A stretch of 40,217 bases of DNA from Nostoc sp. WHI (GCF_015714725.1 NZ_WBKM01000320.1:1-40217); one strand, 5' to 3'. Numbered from the stretch's first letter, positions 8,189-17,236 are shown. Notes: generated from the sequence alone by a model not told the origin. Numbers and translations are program-made.

Positions 8189-8707
8189 CTACCTATGCCG
8201 TTGTTGATGCCATTGCCAAGCATGGGCGATAATTTCGTTCAGATTAGGATACTTTGGATGCCAACCCAATATTTTAGTTGCTTTGTCACTACTGCCAACT
8301 AAAATAGGAGGGTCGCCTGGTCTGCGATCGCGTTCTTCTATTTTAATTTCTTTGCCTGTTATCTCTTTAGCAGTTTCTATCACTTCCCTCACGGAAAAAC
8401 CACTGCCATTTCCTACAACATTATTATGATAATATTTGGCTGGATCTATGACAGATTCACCCACTGCGATATAAGCAGCAAAATGCATAACCGCAGTTAG
8501 ATTGTGAGTTGAAAATATATCATCGAGAAGAGAGCGATCGCTTATATCTCCAACAATCAATTTTACCTGTAAAACTTCTTCTACAAGTTCTCGATGTCCG
8601 TTCGACAAATTATCTAAAACGATTACTTCATAACCTGCGTTTTTCAGAGCTAATACAGCATGGGAGCCAATATATCCGGCTCCTCCCGTTACTAAAATAG
8701 TTGACAT
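8189..8707 (-). pseudogene. galE: UDP-glucose 4-epimerase with internal in-frame deletion (172 of about 330 aa)
   Basis: Would interconvert UDP-glucose and UDP-galactose in the Leloir pathway. The N-terminus is a good Rossmann NAD site (TGGAGYIGS, residues 7-15) and continues normally to YYHNNVVG (97-99). It then jumps directly to NGSGFSVREVI, which in GalE lies about 150 residues later, and finishes normally (GDPPILVGSSDKATKILGW). The removed segment holds the Ser and the Tyr-x3-Lys catalytic residues, so the product cannot be an epimerase although the frame is open. The junction is at about 8408-8411. Last gene of the galactose cluster in the direction of transcription. Confidence 0.85.
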
Positions 8708-8740
8708 AATTGGGGATTGGAAATAATTTTGGATTTTAAA

Positions 8741-8775
8741 TTTTGGATTTTAGATTGAAATCCAAAATCTAAAAT
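8741..8775. repeat. AT-rich inverted repeat between the GH1-RmlD gene and galE
   Basis: ATTTTAGATT (8747-8756) pairs with AATCTAAAAT (8766-8775), followed by TTTTT on the plus strand. The surrounding TTTTGGATTTTA words are a common dispersed repeat in Nostoc-like genomes. A transcription stop is possible but both neighbours run on the minus strand, where no U-run follows. Confidence 0.45.
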
Positions 8776-8783
8776 TTTTTGTA

Positions 8784-10991
8784 CTAATTTCTTTCTTCCA
8801 AGTAGCGAGAAATTGCACTGTCAAGGTGTGGCATTAATTCACCTCGATTGCTACCAAGAACGCTGTAAGCTGGGCGGGTAGCAATCCAACCAAGTTCTTG
8901 TGTCGGACGAGCAATTAGACTGCTGACACTCACACCTGCTTTTTTCGCCGCCAATCGTGCCAAGTCAGCCCAAGCAACAGCACTTTTGTTAGCCAAATGC
9001 CACAAACCTTTCTCGCCATCAATCAATAAATCAAGGCTGGCATGGACAAGATCGGGTATGTATGTAGGTGAAACGATCGCATCTTCGGCTGCGACAAAAG
9101 TATTACCAGCAGCTAATTGCCGTAGAGCGATCGTGACAAAGTTGTAATCATCCCACGGGCCAAAAAATGCGCTGGTGCGAATTACTAGCGATGCCGGATG
9201 AACCTGTAATACTAGCTTTTCTGCCAAAACTTTGCTGCATCCATATATATTGAGGGGGGCAACGGTATCAGTTTCAACATAAGGATTAGACTCAGCACCA
9301 TCGAATACCAAATCTGAAGAGAAAGTTAGCAACGCTACATTATGTTGAGCGCAAGCAGCAGCTAAAATCGCTGCCCCTTCAGCGTTTACTTTTAAACAAA
9401 TATCGGGTTCGCGTTCTGCATCGTCCACCCGCACGTATCCCGCAGCGTTCACAACCGCCCACGGTTGTAACTCGGCAAGTATTTTATTGACGGAGGCAGG
9501 ATTGGCAATGTCCATATCTTGGCGTCTTAGTAGACAATATGAAATTCCTCGCACTTCACACAACCGAGCAAAAGCCTTGCCTAGAGTTCCTGTGGCTCCA
9601 ACGATCGCCAGAGGGCGATTGGAAGTAGGGGAGGAAAGGGGGGGATATGGGAAAGATACGCGACAACTGAGGGCTGGGTATAAAAGGCGTTCTTGCCGAT
9701 GCCACCATCCTGGTCTATCAAGTAGTGGATGATTCGGTTTATGCCCAGTAGCTAAATCTCGCACCATCTTGGCTAACGCTGTTTGTCTGGGACGTGATGA
9801 GCGCAAATCAAATACGCCTGACTCGTAGTAACCTACGGAGCGAGTTACTAAGCTATTCCAATCGTAAGTACCCAGAAGCGACCATACAGTGATGGCACGA
9901 ATATCTACACCCTCGTGTCGTACTTCCTGCGCCGCATTCCACACCTCAGAAAGCCAGCGTAGTTGTTCCTCACGGGTACAGTTAAGGTGTACTTCAGTCA
10001 CAGCAAGTGGCAGATTGTAGCGTTCCCATGCCTCTAGTAGCAATGAACGTGGCCCTGCCAAACCCTCAGAACAAACTCGCACCGCATCTACATCTGCATA
10101 CTTATCCTGCCCATTACCGCCATGTGTCCAAGCTGGATAATTTTCTATGTTTTCATCCAAGAAGCGTTCGCTGGTCACGTAATGGTTAATGCCGATGATG
10201 TCAGGGGGACAGGTATTTTGTAAAAATGTCTCAAGTTCAGCCTCGCTGATCCCACAGTCGCGCAAGTAACCCCACATAGGACGAGTTGGGGAAACTAAAC
10301 CACACAATAAATCAAGACTCAACCAACGACGCTCGTTTTCTAGTTCTGCTTGGTATACTAATCTCGATGTACTATAAGTTTTACCCAAATCCTCAGTTTG
10401 TACGAGTTGGGCATTGGGGTTGACTTCCCGGATTGCTTGCATCGAAAGAGCGATCGCTTTACACTCTCCTAACAAAGCACGGGCGAAAGTTAAATCATCT
10501 TTTCCGTGAGGATACCAGTGACCGTACATCCCACTGAATCGTGCTGTTGTCAGTGGCTCGTTTATGGGCGTGTAATGTGTGACCCAAGGATAGCGTTTTG
10601 CAACCGCACCAGCAAAAGCCGCTAGTTTTTCGGGAAATTCTGGATCTACCAAGCTGGTATCACGCGGCCCACTGCCATGATGTACTAGCCCCACAATTGG
10701 ACAGATGCCGAGTTCGCGCAAGCGCCCCAGCCGTTCATCCGCCCACGACCAATCAGCATTCTCCAAACCGTTAGGTGCTATTCGCTCCCAAAGCACAGGA
10801 TAGCGGATGGCGTGTATGCCGAGTTCCGCGAATAAATCTAGATCCTCTAAGCGGGTTGCATGACCATTGCGTTCCAACTGATCAAAATACTCTTCACCCA
10901 CACGATTGACCGTACACTCTATACCAGCCCAAACTTCTAGGGGAAGTTTTGATTTAGGAGTGTTGAGCGTCGAGTCGAAAGCAGAAGCCAT
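8784..10991 (-). CDS. Two-domain protein: GH1-like glycosidase fused to RmlD-like NAD(P)-dependent reductase (735 aa)
   Basis: Residues 15-415 are a family 1-like glycoside hydrolase: TPINEP gives the acid/base Glu145, and AVTEVHLN gives the likely nucleophile Glu333, where classical GH1 has ITENG. Residues 460-735 are an extended short-chain dehydrogenase of the RmlD (dTDP-4-dehydrorhamnose reductase) type: GATGTLG at 465-471, SSDLVFDG, and Tyr583-x3-Lys587. The fusion of a glycosidase with a sugar-nucleotide-type reductase in one chain suggests two steps on one sugar, but substrate and product are unknown. The frame is intact. It follows the glf gene by about 155 bp containing a palindromic repeat and is transcribed towards galE. 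Confidence 0.8.
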   Translation of the reverse strand: MASAFDSTLNTPKSKLPLEVWAGIECTVNRVGEEYFDQLERNGHATRLEDLDLFAELGIHAIRYPVLWERIAPNGLENADWSWADERLGRLRELGICPIVGLVHHGSGPRDTSLVDPEFPEKLAAFAGAVAKRYPWVTHYTPINEPLTTARFSGMYGHWYPHGKDDLTFARALLGECKAIALSMQAIREVNPNAQLVQTEDLGKTYSTSRLVYQAELENERRWLSLDLLCGLVSPTRPMWGYLRDCGISEAELETFLQNTCPPDIIGINHYVTSERFLDENIENYPAWTHGGNGQDKYADVDAVRVCSEGLAGPRSLLLEAWERYNLPLAVTEVHLNCTREEQLRWLSEVWNAAQEVRHEGVDIRAITVWSLLGTYDWNSLVTRSVGYYESGVFDLRSSRPRQTALAKMVRDLATGHKPNHPLLDRPGWWHRQERLLYPALSCRVSFPYPPLSSPTSNRPLAIVGATGTLGKAFARLCEVRGISYCLLRRQDMDIANPASVNKILAELQPWAVVNAAGYVRVDDAEREPDICLKVNAEGAAILAAACAQHNVALLTFSSDLVFDGAESNPYVETDTVAPLNIYGCSKVLAEKLVLQVHPASLVIRTSAFFGPWDDYNFVTIALRQLAAGNTFVAAEDAIVSPTYIPDLVHASLDLLIDGEKGLWHLANKSAVAWADLARLAAKKAGVSVSSLIARPTQELGWIATRPAYSVLGSNRGELMPHLDSAISRYLEERN

Positions 10992-11041
10992 AATTTACAA
11001 CTCAAGCTGATATTTGATTTGATAGGTTATTTTCGAGTTTT

Positions 11042-11120
11042 GTAGGGTGTGTTATGCCGCTCTCTTAGCACCATCTTAGATTTTCGGTGCGTTACAGACA
11101 TTAGTCCTAACGCACCCTAC
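11042..11120. repeat. GTAGGGTG/CACCCTAC palindromic repeat
   Basis: GTAGGGTGTGTTA (11042-11054) is the near-perfect inverse of TAACGCACCCTAC (11108-11120). This is a widespread intergenic repeat of cyanobacteria, lying between glf and the GH1-RmlD gene. Confidence 0.6.
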
Positions 11121-11146
11121 TAAGGAGGCTCGATCGCAAAGTACCC

Positions 11147-12778
11147 TTAAGCTTTAACCGCAATTTGCTTGTACACAGACAGAGCTTGAGCAACACATTG
11201 ATCCATGTTGTAGTACTTGTAGGTTGCTAGTCGTCCCACAAAATATACTCCTGGTGTTGTATCAGATAGCGCCTTATACTGCTTGTACATTTCGTTATTT
11301 TCAGGACGCGGTACAGGATAATAAGGGTCTCCCTCAGCTTTGGGAAACTCGTAAACAATACTCGTTTTAGAGTGTTCCTGACCAGTTAAGTATTTAAACT
11401 CTGTCACACGAGTATAAAGCTGTTCATTGGGATAGTTAATTACTGGCGCTTTTTGAAACACACTCGTGTTGTGCGTCTCATGCTTGAAATCAAGCGAGCG
11501 ATAGGGTAGTTTGCCGTAGCGATAATCAAAGTATTCGTCAACCGGCCCGGAGTAAACCATCTCGCAGCAAGGTATAGCTTTTTGAATTTCTTGATAATCA
11601 GTGTTGAGCATTACCTTGATGTTCGGATGATTAAGCATATTCTCGAACATCCGGGTAAAGCCGTGCAGTGGCATTGCTTGGTAAGTATCGGTAAAATAGC
11701 GATCGTCACGATTGGTACGTGTGGGAATTCTGGCAATTACTGATTTATCAAGTTCTGATGGGTCAAGTCCCCATTGTTTGCGCGTATAATTGCGGAAAAA
11801 CTTTTCATACAGTTCTCGACCGACTTTGCTTACCACCACATCCTCACTAGTGCGGATGTATTCTACGGGTTCAGCAAGGGATTTATAAAACTCTTCCACC
11901 TCAAATGAATTGAGATTCATGCCATACAGCTTATTGATGGTGTCGAGGTTAATCGGAATCGGAACAAGCTGCCCGTCTACACTGGCAAGGACGCGATGCT
12001 CGTAAGAGCGCCACTGAGTAAAGCGGGAGAGGTATTCAAAAACTTCGCGGGAGTTGGTGTGAAAGATGTGGGGGCCGTATTTGTGTACGAGAACGCCATG
12101 ATCATCATAATGGTCGTAGGCATTGCCGCCTATGTGGTTACGCTTGTCTACAACCAGCACTTTTTTACCTTGAGTTGCCAAACGTTCTGCAATGACGCTA
12201 CCAGAAAAACCAGCGCCGACAACTAAGTAATCGAAGACAAAATCTCTGGTAATGATATTTGGTGCTTGTTTACCAGCCGCACCTGTGGAGTTAGCTTTGT
12301 CTTCACCATCCCGAGCAGCGATCGCAGAGTCAATCAGCTTCATCATTGATGCCCAAGTGCGATCCCAAGAAATCTTCTCTAAAAAGACATCTACTCGACT
12401 CAACCATTCTGAGACTGGGGTATCTTCTTGCATTGCAAGTTCTGCGGCGGTAACAAACTCAGAAACTGTATCTGCAATTCGCACCAGCTTTAACTCTCCG
12501 TAAGGACGCACCACATCCCGAATTGAGGTAGATACTACAGGTTTACCTGCTGCAAGATACTCTGGAGTTTTGGTAGGGCTAATAAAACGTGTTGACTCGT
12601 TACGCGCAAACGGCAACATTGCCAAGTCCCACCCTGCTAAATATGCAGGTAGCTCTTTATAATCTCTGCCACCGAGATAATGAATATTTTCATGCTGTGG
12701 CAGATTTGCTGGATCGATTTTGACAACTGGCCCAATAATTACTAGATGCCAGTCGGGACGTGCTTCTGAGATAAGCAA
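11147..12778 (-). CDS. glf: Glycosyltransferase C-terminal part fused to complete UDP-galactopyranose mutase (543 aa)
   Basis: Residues about 180-543 are a full-length UDP-galactopyranose mutase, the FAD enzyme that converts UDP-galactopyranose to UDP-galactofuranose: dinucleotide-binding VVGAGFSGSVIAE, HIGGNAYD, GPHIFHTN, RKQWGL and the C-terminal GRLATYKYYNMDQ are all present. Residues 1-165 are the donor-binding half of a GT1/GT4-type glycosyltransferase (HYLGGRDYKELPAYL, FISPTKTPEYLAAGKPVV). The N-terminal half of that transferase has been lost; a remnant in another frame lies just upstream (12742-12963). The current TTG start at 12778 is simply the first start codon after the junction. 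The mutase may still be made; the transferase cannot work. Confidence 0.85.
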   Translation of the reverse strand: MLISEARPDWHLVIIGPVVKIDPANLPQHENIHYLGGRDYKELPAYLAGWDLAMLPFARNESTRFISPTKTPEYLAAGKPVVSTSIRDVVRPYGELKLVRIADTVSEFVTAAELAMQEDTPVSEWLSRVDVFLEKISWDRTWASMMKLIDSAIAARDGEDKANSTGAAGKQAPNIITRDFVFDYLVVGAGFSGSVIAERLATQGKKVLVVDKRNHIGGNAYDHYDDHGVLVHKYGPHIFHTNSREVFEYLSRFTQWRSYEHRVLASVDGQLVPIPINLDTINKLYGMNLNSFEVEEFYKSLAEPVEYIRTSEDVVVSKVGRELYEKFFRNYTRKQWGLDPSELDKSVIARIPTRTNRDDRYFTDTYQAMPLHGFTRMFENMLNHPNIKVMLNTDYQEIQKAIPCCEMVYSGPVDEYFDYRYGKLPYRSLDFKHETHNTSVFQKAPVINYPNEQLYTRVTEFKYLTGQEHSKTSIVYEFPKAEGDPYYPVPRPENNEMYKQYKALSDTTPGVYFVGRLATYKYYNMDQCVAQALSVYKQIAVKA

Positions 12779-12963
12779 ACTACATCAGGTGTGTCTTTAA
12801 AGGTTTCTGTTGATTGAACTTTTTTGTTAGACGAAGTTAAATTCAACCGTGACGCACTCGATGATTGCGTTTCAGCTAGCTGCGATCGCTTTGTTTTACG
12901 TTGCTTGGGCGAAATAACATTGCTGACACCGTTGTTTTTGAATTGAGATTTTTCACTTGTCAT
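12742..12963 (-). pseudogene. N-terminal remnant of the glycosyltransferase fused to glf
   Basis: ATG at 12963, basic and Ser-rich leader, then DTPDVVCLS, which matches the start of cyanobacterial GT1-type transferases (PDVVCLSHLRW and so on). Immediately after, the sequence enters the later GT segment (ISEARPDWHLVIIG) in the other frame, so this frame ends after eight meaningless codons. Roughly 200 residues are missing. The junction word TTGCTTATCTCA can be read both as the end of VVCLS-His/Gln and as LLIS, pointing to deletion between short direct repeats. Confidence 0.7.
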
Positions 12964-12975
12964 AGTTCGTCTCAT

Positions 12976-13862
12976 TATTTAAATTATTAATTCTGACTAG
13001 CTAAACGCTAATACCTTTTCTTTGTAAGGCATCACCAAGTTTACTTCATGCAAAAGCTTGCAACATATTTTGCTGCTTTTCAATATCAAATTGGTATAAT
13101 CAATACTTGGTTGCATTAATAACAAGATACTGTTTTATATCTAATTTTTCCATCTACCCAAATAAATATAAAGTTAGTTTTTTATTAAGTCCTAAGCACT
13201 ATATATTTATGAATATCTAAAAATCAAATTAAATATTAATTTATGTAACGTAATTTTTGATACTTATAAAAGTATGCAAGTATATTTATTCTTGTCTGTT
13301 CGGTTTCGTACACAAGATCATTAAAACAATTATTTTTAATATTAAAATTAATAAAATTAACTTATTTATAAGCTTGCTTTGTCATTCATATTAAATATTT
13401 TACTCAGTAATATATGTAAATTGATAGTTTTTAAGTAATCAAAAGTATTATTTTTTACAATATATATTTTGACTGTGTGTACAATTGTTCGTAATTCAAT
13501 TCATAAACCTTAACGCGATCGCTTCTAATGATGCAAATCGGTGAAGCGATCGCTTTTCTCTCAATATTTATCAAATAAAATAGGTAGTGCAGTAAGTGCA
13601 AGCATTGATATTTAAAAGTCCTAATGTTGCTTTGTGGTGGCAGCCAGCATTAATAAATTAAGTAGTAAAATTCCTGTATTTAAAAACTTTACTACTTAAT
13701 GATGTAATTTTTTAATTAAAACTCTTACTTTAGATGTAAAAACTCAAACTCAATATTAAAACTACTGACAGAGAATAAATTGAAACCTGTGACAGATAAT
13801 TGCAAGGTTCATATTAGCCACAACCTGAGTTATCACTCCATTAGTCGAAGGAATTACGAGTA
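12976..13862. other. Gene-free AT-rich region
   Basis: Nearly 890 bp, very AT-rich, without an acceptable open frame on either strand. The only structures seen are a HIP1 hairpin (13515-13553) and scattered poly-A/T tracts. It separates the minus-strand glycosyltransferase/glf gene from the plus-strand small gene at 13863 and so probably holds divergent promoters, but no confident -35/-10 pair stands out. Confidence 0.5.
13515..13553. terminator. HIP1-containing hairpin followed by TTTT
   Basis: GCGATCGCTTC (13515-13525) pairs perfectly with GAAGCGATCGC (13543-13553) around a 17-base loop and is followed by TTTTCTC on the plus strand. It has the form of an intrinsic terminator although no gene ends just upstream. 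Confidence 0.4.
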
Positions 13863-14171
13863 ATGAATGCAAGTGTTTTGTCAACACCTAAGTTCCGTAG
13901 CGGTCAAAAGGTAGAGTTTATCGGCGGAGAAGGCATCATCAAAAATTACCGGCCTCAGTCAGGTAGCTGGGTTTATTTACTAGAGATGCCTATGGGTTTA
14001 GAGCCAGAAATGGGTCGAGTTGGTTATGAGACTATGATTTGGCTATATGAGGTAGATATCTGTTTGCCCTTCAATAATTTTTCTCAGGATAAAATGCTAA
14101 ATCATGAACAAAAAATGCCGTTTATAGAAGTCGCTAAAGCAAGGAGATATGACAACAATACAAATAATTAA
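13863..14171 (+). CDS. Small cyanobacterial hypothetical protein (102 aa)
   Basis: I do not recognise a named family. The first 75 residues look folded: a short basic start, then SGQKVEFIGGEGIIKNY and SGSWVYLLEMPMG, an alternating pattern like a small beta-barrel (SH3/KOW-like) ending in IWLYEVDICL. The last 25 residues are polar and probably disordered. A GAAGGAATT stretch 10 to 14 bp before the ATG could serve as ribosome binding site. The similarity of fold to small transcript-binding or DNA-binding barrels is only an impression. It stands alone between gene-free stretches. Confidence 0.6.
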   Translation: MNASVLSTPKFRSGQKVEFIGGEGIIKNYRPQSGSWVYLLEMPMGLEPEMGRVGYETMIWLYEVDICLPFNNFSQDKMLNHEQKMPFIEVAKARRYDNNTNN

Positions 14172-14324
14172 TCAGTAAATATTTTTTAATGTCAAAAAAA
14201 GCATTAAACCCAAATCAGTCACACCTCTAAGCCTTGCTTAAGATAGTACTCATTACTTTTGATAGAGTAAAATATATGAAATAAAAAGTTGAATTATAAA
14301 TATTCTGCTTAGACAGTTAACCAG

Positions 14325-14455
14325 CTATAGGACTATGATTTGATTTCTGAAAAAACTCCGTACAGATCAAAGAGCATTCTTTCCCGTTGCCTCTTGCCTC
14401 TTGCCTCTTGCCTGCCTACCCAGATAAGTTCAAAAATCAAATCGGATTGCTATAG
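14325..14455. mobile_element. MITE-like element, CTATAGGA family, copy 1 (131 bp)
   Basis: Left end CTATAGGACTATGATTTGAT and right end whose complement begins CTATAGCAATCCGATTTGAT form imperfect inverted termini of about 27 bp. The interior has a tandem TTGCCTC run and no frame. A second family member is at 17237-17458 and a lone end at 32442-32470. Confidence 0.65.
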
Positions 14456-14555
14456 AAGGAATCTATTTATATCTATTAAAAAATTAGATTCTCATAATTT
14501 CTCAGCTAGCGGTGACTATTTCGTAAACATCTACACACTTCCCAAGATAAAAAAG

Positions 14556-15038
14556 ATGGAAAACATTAACCAGGCAAAAATGATCGAGCGTTACGTTGCT
14601 TTGGCTATCGGAATCAGTTATTTACTTTTAGGTTTAGCTGGATTTGTACCAGCTTTGGTTTCATTACCAGGAACGAACGAATCTTTTGTTCCACTTAATG
14701 AAGCTTCTGGTGCTTATTCTGCGGGTTTTGGTTATATCTTTGGTGCAATTCCCACCAACTTTTTGCATAACATTGTACGTTGCGCCGTAGGATTGCTAGG
14801 AATTGCTTCTTACAACAATATTACCACAGCGCGTCTATTCAATCGTGGTTTTACAGTTTCTTATGCCTTGCTGGCGATCATTGGATTGTTGCCTTTGGGT
14901 AAAACATTTTTCGGCTTAATGCCATTGTTCGGTACCAATGTTTTGCTTAATGCATTAGCAGCGATCGCATCTGGCTACTACAGTGTTGTTATACCAGCCA
15001 AAGTGAGCGGTGTTAATGTATCGCAAAATCTTCAATAG
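14556..15038 (+). CDS. DUF4383-type membrane protein (160 aa)
   Basis: Small integral membrane protein with four hydrophobic helices (about residues 11-33, 50-75, 85-103 and 113-145), matching the four-helix DUF4383 proteins common in cyanobacteria; function unknown. The ATG at 14556 is preferred over the in-frame upstream start because the extra 72 codons read through the MITE at 14325-14455 and look non-coding. The motif FGAIPTNFLHNIVRCAVGLLG (helix 2, with an Asn-His pair and Arg) is the most conserved-looking part. The last codons overlap the stop of the convergent GH43 gene by 7 bp. Confidence 0.7.
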   Translation: MENINQAKMIERYVALAIGISYLLLGLAGFVPALVSLPGTNESFVPLNEASGAYSAGFGYIFGAIPTNFLHNIVRCAVGLLGIASYNNITTARLFNRGFTVSYALLAIIGLLPLGKTFFGLMPLFGTNVLLNALAAIASGYYSVVIPAKVSGVNVSQNLQ

Positions 15039-16048
15039 TTACTGATAGTCTGCGGTGTCCATGTAGGGCTATTGCAAGATGGCCCTTCTGGTTTCCAGAT
15101 CAGCATATCTAAGCAGATTTGCCGCATATCCATGTTTTGCGTCCAAGCATGGTAGACAACATACTCAGTCTTACCATCTGGCCCAATAACGATAGAATTA
15201 TGTCCCGGCCCTCTAACAAAATTAGGAACAGACTTTAGCACCCGTGGCCCGGTTTCGTTACCTGCATCAGAGTAAGGCCCCATTACGTTGTCACCAATGC
15301 CATAATCTACGCCGTAGTTCTCAGTTTCCCAGCGTCCACCACTATAAAAGCAGTAGTATTTCCCTCCATGCTTACGAACGCAAGGGCCTTCTAAAGTATG
15401 CCAATCATAAATTTCACCGTACATCAAACGGTTGGCTAAAAACCGTTGCCAATCGGATCGCGCACGTAAAACCACTTTCCCTTCACCAGCAAGTTTAGTC
15501 ATGGTTTGGAGGCGATCTACAAACAATCCTGTGCCAGCACGCACCCCATCCGATGTATCCAGAAAGTCACGGGCGTAAAACAAATACCATTGTCCATCGT
15601 CATCCCGGAATGGGTGTGGATCGATCGCAAAAGGACAAGATTTTGGATCTACAAGTGGCTCACCAACATCTTGATAAGGCCCTAACGGAGTATCACTTGT
15701 AGCCACACGTAACTGATGATTCTTGTCTTCATGCCCCACTGAGTAGTAGAGATAAAACTGGCGATCGCAGTAAGCAACTTCGGGGGCCCAAAAATTATCC
15801 CCAAGGGCTGGATCTGGCCGTTGTAGTGCGTTACCAACAAAATCCCAATTCACAAAGTCGAAAGAGCGTAACAGAGGAAAGACACAGGATTTGTTATTGG
15901 AGTTAACATTTGATGCGTCCGCTATTTCATCTATCGTTCCTTCTGCTTCTGCTGCGCCAGTGCCGATTGCATAATATACCCCTTCGTGTTGCCAAACAAA
16001 AGGATCGGCAAAATAACCTTTGTAGACTGGATTAGTATAGGTTTGCAT
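15032..16048 (-). CDS. Glycoside hydrolase family 43-like enzyme (338 aa)
   Basis: Five-bladed beta-propeller glycosidase of the arabinanase/arabinofuranosidase/galactosidase type. The three GH43 carboxylates are in place: Asp15 (YFADPF) as base, Asp143 (AIDPHPF) as pKa modulator, and Glu220 (HTLEGP) as acid. No signal peptide, so it probably acts inside the cell on imported oligosaccharides. GH43 enzymes act on arabinofuranosides and some on galactans, which suits a galactose/galactofuranose cluster; the exact substrate is inference. Frame intact, normal length. It lies between the PhyH gene (upstream) and a convergent DUF4383 gene. Confidence 0.85.
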   Translation of the reverse strand: MQTYTNPVYKGYFADPFVWQHEGVYYAIGTGAAEAEGTIDEIADASNVNSNNKSCVFPLLRSFDFVNWDFVGNALQRPDPALGDNFWAPEVAYCDRQFYLYYSVGHEDKNHQLRVATSDTPLGPYQDVGEPLVDPKSCPFAIDPHPFRDDDGQWYLFYARDFLDTSDGVRAGTGLFVDRLQTMTKLAGEGKVVLRARSDWQRFLANRLMYGEIYDWHTLEGPCVRKHGGKYYCFYSGGRWETENYGVDYGIGDNVMGPYSDAGNETGPRVLKSVPNFVRGPGHNSIVIGPDGKTEYVVYHAWTQNMDMRQICLDMLIWKPEGPSCNSPTWTPQTISNY

Positions 16049-16204
16049 CTTAATTCTCTATGGAATAATGACAAAAATCTTTTTTCCACTAGTGGTTAGT
16101 CAAGTTAAGAATGCTTGCTTTGTAGTGAGGACTTTAGCGCTTAAATCAAGCAAGGACTAAAGTCGAATGGCACTAAGTTAAGATACAGCCCTTGCCCTGA
16201 CTGG

Positions 16205-16306
16205 TTCCCAGCCTCTAGGCTGGGAATCCTATTGGGAGGCTCCGCCTCCTCTTTCTTGACGAGAGGCAGAGCCTCTCAGAATACATTCCCAGTCTTAGAC
16301 TGGGAA
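16205..16306. repeat. Cluster of four consecutive palindromes
   Basis: Four stems in a row: TTCCCAGCC..GGCTGGGAA (16205-16226), GGAGGCTCCGCCTCC (16235-16249), GAGAGGCAGAGCCTCTC (16261-16277) and TTCCCAGTC..GACTGGGAA (16286-16306). The outer two are variants of one another, so the block is itself an imperfect inverted repeat. It fills the gap between the PhyH and GH43 genes, which otherwise contains nothing recognisable. Confidence 0.75.
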
Positions 16307-16401
16307 CGAGGTGACACAAGCCTTTGGGCTTTTCTTAGTACCATTCGACTAAAGTCCTTACTACAAACTTATTTATCAAGCATTGTTACCTTGAAGGACT
16401 A

Positions 16402-17211
16402 CTAATATTTGAAACTCACGTAAGTTTCGACTTTGTTCTTAGGTAAGCTTTCTACTAGCTGACACCGTAGCATCTGCTTTAGCTTTTCTGGCAGGCTTTC
16501 ATAATAGTCTTTTGGGAGAGTTAAATCTACCTTTGGTGTGTGCAACCAATGCATCGCATAGCCCATGACTACCATCGGTCTTGGGTGGTTTGTCCGATTT
16601 GGAGAACCCCGATGCAGTGCTAAAGGCGATCGCACCATCACGTCACCAGGCTGCATATAAAAGGATTCCATCGGAATTTCACCACTGGCAACCTTTTCTA
16701 ATCCTTCTTCACGCGGTAAGACATGAGTACCGCGTGCCATTTGGAACGGGCCATTTTCTGCGGTTACTTCCACAAGGGGAAAGTTGACTGCTAGGGCGTA
16801 AAGTGGGGTTACTATGCGATCGCTAAATAATGGGCGAAAGTCCCGATGGGTTTCCTGATAATCCGAACCCGGGAATGGGACATCAACCCCCATCTGAACC
16901 ATCACGTATTCTTGGAAAAACACGCGCTCTAGGACACCCATAATCACTGGGTTGGCAAAAACCAATTCATTAGCGAATGGATAAATCCAAGGCAAGGTCA
17001 GATAGTAGCGGGAAATTTCACGAGGAGCCAACCCACCTGGTTGATTTTGACGCTCGTGAAATAATTTTTCAAAAGCTTGTGTCCACTCGTCAATTAATTT
17101 TTGCTCAAAAACACCAGGAATGACACAAATTCCGTCTTGATTCAGTTCTTGAGCAAATCGGTCTAGGTCGGTAGCTGAATATTTCGCTATACCGCCTATA
17201 CTTTGAACCAT
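16402..17211 (-). CDS. Phytanoyl-CoA dioxygenase (PhyH) family protein (269 aa)
   Basis: Fe(II)/2-oxoglutarate-dependent oxygenase fold. The iron triad is visible as His122-x-Asp124 (THRDF) and His200 (LALHRGSPN), with the 2-oxoglutarate-binding Arg a little later (HPRP). Family members hydroxylate lipids, small metabolites and natural products; the substrate here is unknown. The position inside the galactose cluster, between the cupin and GH43 genes and on the same strand, suggests a sugar-linked substrate, but nothing in the sequence proves it. The frame is intact and the length normal. A 222-bp MITE lies 25 bp upstream of the start and so may have separated it from its original promoter. 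Confidence 0.8.
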   Translation of the reverse strand: MVQSIGGIAKYSATDLDRFAQELNQDGICVIPGVFEQKLIDEWTQAFEKLFHERQNQPGGLAPREISRYYLTLPWIYPFANELVFANPVIMGVLERVFFQEYVMVQMGVDVPFPGSDYQETHRDFRPLFSDRIVTPLYALAVNFPLVEVTAENGPFQMARGTHVLPREEGLEKVASGEIPMESFYMQPGDVMVRSPLALHRGSPNRTNHPRPMVVMGYAMHWLHTPKVDLTLPKDYYESLPEKLKQMLRCQLVESLPKNKVETYVSFKY

Positions 17212-17236
17212 CTTTTTTATCCTCTTTAACTTATAA

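Noticed and set aside
14340..14555. Longer N-terminus for the DUF4383 gene
   Set aside because: This segment reads through a MITE with tandem TTGCCTC repeats; the protein-like sequence and family match begin at the ATG at 14556.
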